From Patescibacteria group bacterium (GTDB taxonomy: Bacteria; Patescibacteriota; Microgenomatia; UBA1400; MFAQ01), in the NCBI GenBank assembly GCA_018817845.1, contig JAHITH010000084.1:1-12001 (forward strand): 12,001 nucleotides of DNA, given 5' to 3'. The notes under the pieces are model-generated. The model saw only the letters and a list, made by a program, of their open reading frames with translations. It had not been told where the DNA came from and made no database searches. Each line of letters starts with the position of its first letter. The first letter of the stretch is position 1. Of the stretch, positions 7,138 through 12,001 are shown in pieces. Made by a program: the position numbers and the translations under genes.

Positions 7138-8288
7138 ATTTTTTCCAATCTCTTCCTTATCTCAGCCACCCTACCCAAACTGCCTGGTATTCTCATTCTA
7201 ACCAATGAACTATCCATATTCTCATGGGTAGGTTTAAACGTAGCTCCATCTTCTGTACCAATCCCAAGGTCCAACAAAGTTTTATAAAAATTACCCTCAC
7301 CTCTGGCCAACAAAATACTTACCATTGGATGTGACCCAAACACATCAATTCCCACTTCTTGTAACACCCTTACCATCTGCCTTTTTATCAACTCAGTCTT
7401 CTTTCTCACGTCCGGCAAAAACTCAGCTAGCATCACAGGCTCCAATGCCACCTCTCCAACCAAACCAGTAAAAGTATCCACAGAAAAAACCAACTCAATA
7501 TTTTTATATACCTCAGCTAAAGGTCTCGACATTGCCATGTATCCTAATCTTGGCGAAGCCAAACCAATCACCTTAGATAAAGATCTCGTCACTATCATGT
7601 TATTAGCATTTTCCATCAACCCAAATGCAGACATCCCATCAGGTATAGAATCTCCAAAGGCTTCGTCCACAATCAACAAATCTCCTCGTTTTTGTGTCAA
7701 CATAACTAAGGCTTTCAAACTCTCTCCGTTAATTACATCCCCTGTTGGATTATTAGGATTATCAACATATACCACCGCCGGTCCCTTTCTTCTTTGCAAA
7801 TAATCACACAAATCAGATATTTTTACTTCAATCGGCTCTAACAATGGCGACTGTACAGCCATATACGGTATCCTCGCCCTATCCGCCAATACCACTACAT
7901 TAGTAAACTGAGGACCATATCCCACTAATTCCAACCCACTACTTTTCACCATATCCGAAGAAACAAAATCACTAAAAATCGAAGCCAACAAACCATAACT
8001 GCCACATCCCCCAAAAAATACCTCGGTTTTTTTGTTTAAACCAAATCTCTCTCTAACATGCACACCCAACCTCTTTGCATAAGGATCCGCTGGATACTCT
8101 CTTAATAAGTCTTTGGTAATTCCACCCAACACGTCATTAACCTGACCTGGATATTCAAACGGTGAATGTCCCAACCCACAGTCAATAAAAGAAAATTCTG
8201 AATTTGGTTTACCTTGCTCAGATGCATAATCTCTCCTCTCAATTGGTCCTCTAATCAAATTTAGTGCTACTATTTCTTGTCTCGCCAT
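7134..8288 (-). CDS. PLP-dependent class I/II aminotransferase (HisC-like)
   Basis: A 384-residue fold-type I aminotransferase, closest in pattern to histidinol-phosphate/aromatic aminotransferases. Seen are the cofactor loop GCGSYGLL (94-101), DNPNNPTG (176-183) with Asn180, VDEAF with Asp208, TRSLSK with Schiff-base Lys239, SPRLGY with phosphate-binding Arg247, and a late Arg (364 or 366, LVRMRIP) for the substrate carboxylate. The usual DEAY Tyr is Phe211. It would swap the amino group between an amino acid and a 2-oxo acid; some relatives are PLP decarboxylases (CobD) or act on imidazole or aromatic substrates. No his gene is nearby, so HisC itself is unlikely. It is first in the operon, has no SD, and its ATG lies only a few bases after the predicted transcription start. 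The adjacent genes suggest it supplies or removes the amino acid handled by the racemase set. Confidence 0.85.
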   Translation of the reverse strand: MARQEIVALNLIRGPIERRDYASEQGKPNSEFSFIDCGLGHSPFEYPGQVNDVLGGITKDLLREYPADPYAKRLGVHVRERFGLNKKTEVFFGGCGSYGLLASIFSDFVSSDMVKSSGLELVGYGPQFTNVVVLADRARIPYMAVQSPLLEPIEVKISDLCDYLQRRKGPAVVYVDNPNNPTGDVINGESLKALVMLTQKRGDLLIVDEAFGDSIPDGMSAFGLMENANNMIVTRSLSKVIGLASPRLGYMAMSRPLAEVYKNIELVFSVDTFTGLVGEVALEPVMLAEFLPDVRKKTELIKRQMVRVLQEVGIDVFGSHPMVSILLARGEGNFYKTLLDLGIGTEDGATFKPTHENMDSSLVRMRIPGSLGRVAEIRKRLEKI

Positions 8289-8300
8289 AACAGTACCACT

Positions 8301-8329
8301 AGTCTACCTAATCAAACAACATTCGTCAA
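8301..8329 (-). promoter_or_regulatory. Sigma70-type promoter of the five-gene operon
   Basis: On the - strand TTGACG (8329-8324) and TAGACT (8306-8301) are separated by exactly 17 bp, matching 5 and 4 of the 6 consensus bases. Transcription would begin near 8294, leaving about 6 untranslated bases before the aminotransferase ATG at 8288. This agrees with the missing SD. It is the best promoter match in the window and lies in the 60-bp gap after tyrS. Confidence 0.7.
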
Positions 8330-8348
8330 GACTAAAAAAACTCTCCTC

Positions 8349-9542
8349 TTACTTCACCAACCTCAAATACCTTCTCCTCCCAATCCTCACCACTACCTCT
8401 TTAGTCAATTGAATTACATCATCTGTCAATCGCTTATCATTCACATAAACCGCTCCTTGTTCAATCAATCGCCTAAACTGAGATTTACTCTCCACCAATC
8501 CCTTATCAACCACCATCTCCATTAATTTATCAATACTCAATTTCTCCATTCCTACCTTCACCGTTATCACATCATCGGTTGCTATCTTTTGTTGAATCGT
8601 CTTCTCAAAATGCTCACCAGCCTTTACAGCCTCTTTTTCAGAACAAAGCTCCTCAATTATTTTCTCTGCCAATTGTTTCTTTATCTCCATCGGGTTTTCA
8701 GTTTCTTCCAACTCCTTCTTAATTTCTTTAACTTCATTCAAGGATACACTGGTTCCAAATTCAAAATACTCAATTATTAACTCATCCTTAATAGACATCA
8801 CCTTGCCATAAATTTCTTCAGGTTTATCATCCAACCAAATAGCATTTCCCCAAGTCTTACTCATCTTTCTACCATCCGTCCCCGATAAAAATCCATTAGC
8901 AATAATAAACGACTCCTTCTTACCCAACACCTTATTCAGTTTTCTACCGGCCTGCATATTAAACGTCTGATCGGTCCCACCCAATTGAATGTCAGTATTC
9001 AAATGATAGCTATCATAACCTTGCATCAACGGATACAACACTTCAGGCAAACTCACTCTTTTACCTTCATCCAGTCTTTTTCTTATTAATTCTCTGCTCA
9101 CAAAATCATTAACAGAAAAATGACCAGCCAAAAACAACACCTCTCCAAAGGTCAATTTTTTCAGCCACTCACTATTAAACTTCACTTCAATATTGGTAAA
9201 GTCCAACACCTTCTCCGCTTGTTTTTTATAAGTAGCAAAATTTTTCTCAATTTCTTCTCGTGTCAAGACCGGCCTTTCACCTTCTTTATCAGAAGTATCC
9301 CCAATAGTAGCCGTAAAATCCCCAATTAAAAACGTTACCTTGTGTCCCAAATCAGACAATAATTGTAATTTCCGTAAGGGCACCACATGCCCCAAATGAA
9401 TCCTTGTCCCTGTTGGTTCGATCCCAACATATACATTTAGCTTTTTCCCAGACGATAGTAAATCCTCCAATTCCTTCTTTGATGGAATCACGTTCTCCAC
9501 ACATCTCTCAATTAAATCCTTAATTCTATCTTTATCATTCAT
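8349..9542 (-). CDS. tyrS: Tyrosyl-tRNA synthetase
   Basis: A 397-residue class I TyrRS that charges tRNA(Tyr), of the TyrZ-like bacterial type. GIEPTGTRIHLGH contains the HIGH-type HLGH (49-52). LGGTDQTFNMQAGR belongs to the tyrosine pocket region, and KMSKT (226-230) is the KMSKS loop with Thr last. The tail (from about 325) is an S4 RNA-binding domain (SQFRRLIEQGAVYVNDKR). I chose the ATG at 9542 rather than the TTG two codons upstream at 9548, because the extended -10 (ends at 9549) predicts transcription start at about 9542; the TTG would lie upstream of the mRNA. No SD is present. Stop TAA is followed by a run of seven T (8340-8334) without a visible hairpin, so some transcription may continue into the downstream operon. 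Confidence 0.95.
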   Translation of the reverse strand: MNDKDRIKDLIERCVENVIPSKKELEDLLSSGKKLNVYVGIEPTGTRIHLGHVVPLRKLQLLSDLGHKVTFLIGDFTATIGDTSDKEGERPVLTREEIEKNFATYKKQAEKVLDFTNIEVKFNSEWLKKLTFGEVLFLAGHFSVNDFVSRELIRKRLDEGKRVSLPEVLYPLMQGYDSYHLNTDIQLGGTDQTFNMQAGRKLNKVLGKKESFIIANGFLSGTDGRKMSKTWGNAIWLDDKPEEIYGKVMSIKDELIIEYFEFGTSVSLNEVKEIKKELEETENPMEIKKQLAEKIIEELCSEKEAVKAGEHFEKTIQQKIATDDVITVKVGMEKLSIDKLMEMVVDKGLVESKSQFRRLIEQGAVYVNDKRLTDDVIQLTKEVVVRIGRRRYLRLVK

Positions 9543-9566
9543 ATCCAAATTTTACCATGATAGAAT
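9538..9566 (+). promoter_or_regulatory. Promoter of gatCA-gatB (extended -10)
   Basis: TGATAGAAT (9558-9566) is an extended -10 with hexamer TAGAAT. TTCATA at 9538-9543 gives a 4-of-6 -35 match at 17-bp spacing, although it lies across the tyrS start codon. Transcription start would be about 9573, only a few bases before the ATG at 9577, so the mRNA would be nearly leaderless; no SD is present. Confidence 0.6.
9549..9557 (-). promoter_or_regulatory. Extended -10 promoter of tyrS
   Basis: The - strand reads TGGTAAAAT from 9557 to 9549, an extended -10 (TGnTATAAT type, 5 of 6 in the hexamer). No good -35 box stands at 16-18 bp, which extended -10 promoters tolerate. The expected transcription start, about 7 bases on, falls at or next to the tyrS ATG (9542), predicting a leaderless mRNA. 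Confidence 0.6.
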
Positions 9567-9576
9567 ACAACTAAAC

Positions 9577-11136
9577 ATGACTGATGTAAAAAGCATTGCC
9601 AAACTTGCCCATTTAACTCTAACCAACCAAGAGTTAAAACTCTACTCCAAACAATTTAAGGCCATCTTGGGTTACATAGACCAACTATCTAAAGTAGATA
9701 CCAAAGGCATAAAACCTACATTCCAAACCATAGACAACACCACCAATATCTGGCGCAATGACAAGGTCCGTCCTTGTCTAACTCAAAAACAGGCTTTATC
9801 TTCAGCTTCAAAAACCCACCAAGGATATTTTGTAGCCGATCATGTTTTTAGCCCTACTAACTTACCGTCTTCGTCATTCCCGCGTAGGCGGGAATCTATT
9901 AAATCCAAAGAAAAACAAGACGAATACGGAGCCATACTAACCAAGGTAGACTCAAAGGGAACAGTTGGCCACAAAGATCTTTTTTGTACTAAGGGAATAG
10001 AAACCACCGCCGGCTCCAAAGTCTTACTGGGCTATATTCCTCAATACTCAGCCACCCTAGTTAAGCAACTAGAAAATTTGGGCTTAAAAACTAAACACAA
10101 ATTAAATCAAGACGCTTGGGGTCACGGTTCAAGCGGTGAAAACTCTGACTTCTTCCCCACCCAAAATCCCTGGGACAAAAAAAGAGTAGCCGGCGGTTCA
10201 TCCAGTGGTAGCGCCGCTACCGTTGCTACCGGCGAGGTAGAATTAGCCACCGGCACGGATACTTGTGGCTCTATTAGAATGCCTTCTGCCTACTGTAACG
10301 TTACCGGTCTAAAACCAACTTACGGTGCCATAAGCAGATATGGGCTAATTGCCTTTGCCAGTAGTTTGGATTGTCCCGGACTTATAACTACCTCCGCCAA
10401 AAAATTAAAGAAAATATATAAATCAGTTGCTGTACCAGACCCACTAGACGCCACCAGTCAAAGCCCTTCAAGAAACAAAACAAAAACCAAACCCATTAAA
10501 ACCATTGGCGTACCCAAAGAATTTTTACTAAAAGGACTTGACCCTAAAATAAAAACCCTTACCCTAAAAGCCGCCGACCAGTTTAAAAAAGCAGGCTATA
10601 AAATAAAAGAAGTTTCTCTACCCCACGCCCATCTCGCCATCGCCACCTACTACATCATTGCCCCAGTAGAAGCCTCTAGCAATCTAGCTAGATACGACGG
10701 CGTCCGCTATGGCTATCCTAGAAACCATTTTGGGCCAGAGGCAAAACGACGAATCATGCTGGGAACTTTTGCCTCCTCCGTCGGTTACGCAGATAAATAC
10801 TACGAAAAAGCCGCCAAGGTAAGAACTTTAATAATCAACGATTTCAAAAAAGCCTTTGGGTCCGTTGACGCCATACTTGCCCCAATCTCACCCACCCCCG
10901 CCTTTTTATTGGGTGAAAAAGTAGACGACCCTTTAAAACTATACTTAATGGACATCTACACCGCCCCCGCCAGTCTTGCTGGCTTACCCGCAGTCTCCGT
11001 ACCCTGTGGATTCTCAAATAAACTACCCGTTGGTATGCAACTAATTGGCCCCCGTTGGAACGATTTAGAACTACTCAACTTAGCAGAAAAATATCAACAG
11101 CTAACCAACTGGCACAAACAAAAACCAAACATATGA
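9577..11136 (+). CDS. gatCA: Fused GatC-GatA, tRNA-dependent amidotransferase subunits C and A
   Basis: One 519-residue frame carries two subunits of the Glu-tRNA(Gln)/Asp-tRNA(Asn) amidotransferase. Residues 3-91 are a whole GatC ([48 protein letters not shown]). From about 130 on it is GatA, the amidase that frees ammonia from glutamine: Lys133 ([10 protein letters not shown]), cis-Ser208 (AGGSSSGS) and nucleophile Ser232 (TDTCGSIR) form the amidase triad at the right spacing, followed by [20 protein letters not shown] and [15 protein letters not shown]. The first part of GatA is abnormal: only about 41 residues separate GatC from the catalytic Lys, against about 78 in a free GatA. Part of that stretch, SFPRRRESI, is translated from a palindromic repeat, and the usual GIPIAIKDN reads GTVGHKDLF. 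Also unusual are GGSSS and TDTCGS where most have GGSSG and TDTGGS. The stop overlaps gatB as ATGA. Confidence 0.9.
   Translation: MTDVKSIAKLAHLTLTNQELKLYSKQFKAILGYIDQLSKVDTKGIKPTFQTIDNTTNIWRNDKVRPCLTQKQALSSASKTHQGYFVADHVFSPTNLPSSSFPRRRESIKSKEKQDEYGAILTKVDSKGTVGHKDLFCTKGIETTAGSKVLLGYIPQYSATLVKQLENLGLKTKHKLNQDAWGHGSSGENSDFFPTQNPWDKKRVAGGSSSGSAATVATGEVELATGTDTCGSIRMPSAYCNVTGLKPTYGAISRYGLIAFASSLDCPGLITTSAKKLKKIYKSVAVPDPLDATSQSPSRNKTKTKPIKTIGVPKEFLLKGLDPKIKTLTLKAADQFKKAGYKIKEVSLPHAHLAIATYYIIAPVEASSNLARYDGVRYGYPRNHFGPEAKRRIMLGTFASSVGYADKYYEKAAKVRTLIINDFKKAFGSVDAILAPISPTPAFLLGEKVDDPLKLYLMDIYTAPASLAGLPAVSVPCGFSNKLPVGMQLIGPRWNDLELLNLAEKYQQLTNWHKQKPNI
9876..9895. repeat. dRS3-like palindromic repeat inside gatCA
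   Basis: A perfect 8-bp inverted repeat, ATTCCCGC and GCGGGAAT, encloses GTAG, fitting the 20-bp ATTCCC-N8-GGGAAT pattern known from Neisseria dRS3 repeats and similar dispersed elements in other bacteria. It is read in frame as part of the peptide SFPRRRESI in the GatC-GatA linker. It is more GC-rich than its surroundings. I see only this copy in the window. Confidence 0.8.
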
Positions 11137-12001
11137 AACAACAACCAATCATCGGCATGGAGATCCACGTCGAACTATCAACTAAATCTAAAATGTTTTG
11201 TTCTTGCTCAGCAGACCACTTTGCTAAAAAACCCAACACTCAAACTTGCCCCATTTGCTTAGGTCTACCCGGAGCCATGCCAGTACCAAACAAAAAAGCC
11301 ATAGAAAACGTTATTACCATTGGCCTGGCTCTAAATTGCAAGGTTAACCAATTCTCAAAATTTGACAGAAAACACTACTTCTACCCCGATCTTCCCAAAG
11401 GCTACCAAATTAGCCAGTACGACCAACCATTTTGCCAAAACGGCTATCTTATCTTAGACTCTGGTAAAAAAATAAGAATTACCAGAGTTCACATGGAAGA
11501 AGACACCGCTAAACTAATTCACAAAAAAATAGACGGCCAACAAGTTAGTTTAGTTGATTTCAACCGTTCAGGTGTTCCATTAGTTGAAATAGTTACTCAA
11601 CCAGATCTTGAAACATCTCAAGAAACCAAAGAATTCTTAAAAAAAATTCATCACATAATTAAAACACTAAACGTCTCAAATGCAGATATGGAAAAAGGTT
11701 CTATGCGCCTAGAAGCAAACATCTCCATTGGTGATCCAAACAACTTACCAAACTACAAAGTAGAAATAAAAAACGTCAACTCCTTTAGATACATCACCAA
11801 CGCCATTGACTACGAAATTAATCGACAAACCAAGCTTATCAAACAAGGTAAAACCCCAGACCAAGAAACCAGAGGCTGGGACAGAATCAAAGGTGTCACC
11901 TTTTCTCAAAGAAAAAAGGAGTCAGAAGGCGACTACAGATACTTCCCCGAACCAGATATCCCACCAATAAAAATATCCAAAAAACAAATAGAAGATTTAA
12001 A
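11133..12001 (+). CDS. gatB: Asp/Glu-tRNA amidotransferase subunit B, N-terminal part (3' end outside window)
   Basis: The first 289 codons of GatB, running open to the window edge. GatB binds the misacylated tRNA, activates its side-chain carboxylate with ATP and accepts ammonia channelled from GatA. Visible are [17 protein letters not shown], the zinc-site cysteines 23, 25, 39 and 42 (FCSC and CPIC), [24 protein letters not shown] (kinase-like active-site segment), [32 protein letters not shown] and [10 protein letters not shown]. All are normal for the family; the tail domain contacting tRNA is outside the window. The ATG shares four bases (ATGA) with the gatCA stop, so the three activities of the complex come from two coupled cistrons in C-A-B order. 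No separate SD was needed or found. Confidence 0.96.
   Translation, partial: MKQQPIIGMEIHVELSTKSKMFCSCSADHFAKKPNTQTCPICLGLPGAMPVPNKKAIENVITIGLALNCKVNQFSKFDRKHYFYPDLPKGYQISQYDQPFCQNGYLILDSGKKIRITRVHMEEDTAKLIHKKIDGQQVSLVDFNRSGVPLVEIVTQPDLETSQETKEFLKKIHHIIKTLNVSNADMEKGSMRLEANISIGDPNNLPNYKVEIKNVNSFRYITNAIDYEINRQTKLIKQGKTPDQETRGWDRIKGVTFSQRKKESEGDYRYFPEPDIPPIKISKKQIEDL

Noticed and set aside
7134..8288. Assignment as hisC
   Set aside because: The PLP motifs fit, but no histidine genes accompany it and the DEAY Tyr is Phe; left as an aminotransferase of unknown substrate.
8334..8348. Intrinsic terminator after tyrS (run of seven T on the - strand)
   Set aside because: The preceding - strand sequence is nearly all purine and cannot form a stem, so only a T-tract is present.
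9543..9548. TTG start at 9548 for tyrS
   Set aside because: It directly follows the predicted -10 element and would lie upstream of the transcript; the ATG at 9542 also begins a normal-length TyrRS.
9850..9900. Frameshift or pseudogene at the GatC-GatA junction
   Set aside because: The frame is continuous through GatC, linker and all GatA catalytic residues, and gatB follows by a normal ATGA overlap, so a working fusion is more likely.

Overview
The window reads as a low-to-moderate GC bacterial chromosome segment from a compact genome. UGA is used as a normal stop codon (for example at the two ATGA overlaps). Spacers are tiny, several promoters are leaderless-like, Shine-Dalgarno (SD) sequences are scarce, and aminoacyl-tRNA synthetase and GatCAB genes lie close together. 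This fits a Candidate Phyla Radiation/Patescibacteria-type genome, but that placement is inference: no marker gene settles it. The + strand is strongly C-rich over G on genes of both orientations and in spacers, so the skew follows the replication strand rather than transcription. The - strand, carrying 8 of the 11 genes, is probably the leading strand.

Layout. Positions 1-2040 hold the 3' end of aspS (+) and a complete argS (-), whose 3' ends overlap. Positions 2120-2532 hold an unrecognised 82-residue gene (-) with the only perfect SD in the window; just upstream of it is an intrinsic terminator. Positions 2533-8288 hold a tight five-gene operon (-), read in the order PLP aminotransferase, GNAT acyltransferase, enolase-superfamily N-acylamino acid racemase, M20 deacylase, group II PLP decarboxylase. 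A good sigma70-type promoter sits only a few bases before the first start codon. Positions 8349-9542 hold tyrS (-). From 9577 on the + strand run a fused gatC-gatA gene and gatB (cut by the window edge), divergent from tyrS through a 34-bp spacer with two back-to-back extended -10 elements.

Function. The translation genes charge Asp, Arg and Tyr tRNAs, and GatCAB amidates misacylated Glu-tRNA(Gln) and/or Asp-tRNA(Asn). The operon is the most interesting part. GNAT acyltransferase, NSAR-type racemase and M20 desuccinylase together match the gene set described for irreversible D- to L-amino acid conversion through N-succinyl intermediates (known from Geobacillus). Here the set is embedded between an aminotransferase and a decarboxylase, which could feed it or convert its product to an amine. 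The gatC-gatA fusion carries a dRS3-like palindromic repeat translated in frame in its linker, and its GatA N-terminus is abnormal.

I saw no tRNA, rRNA, CRISPR or transposase. No stretch over 300 bases lacks a gene.
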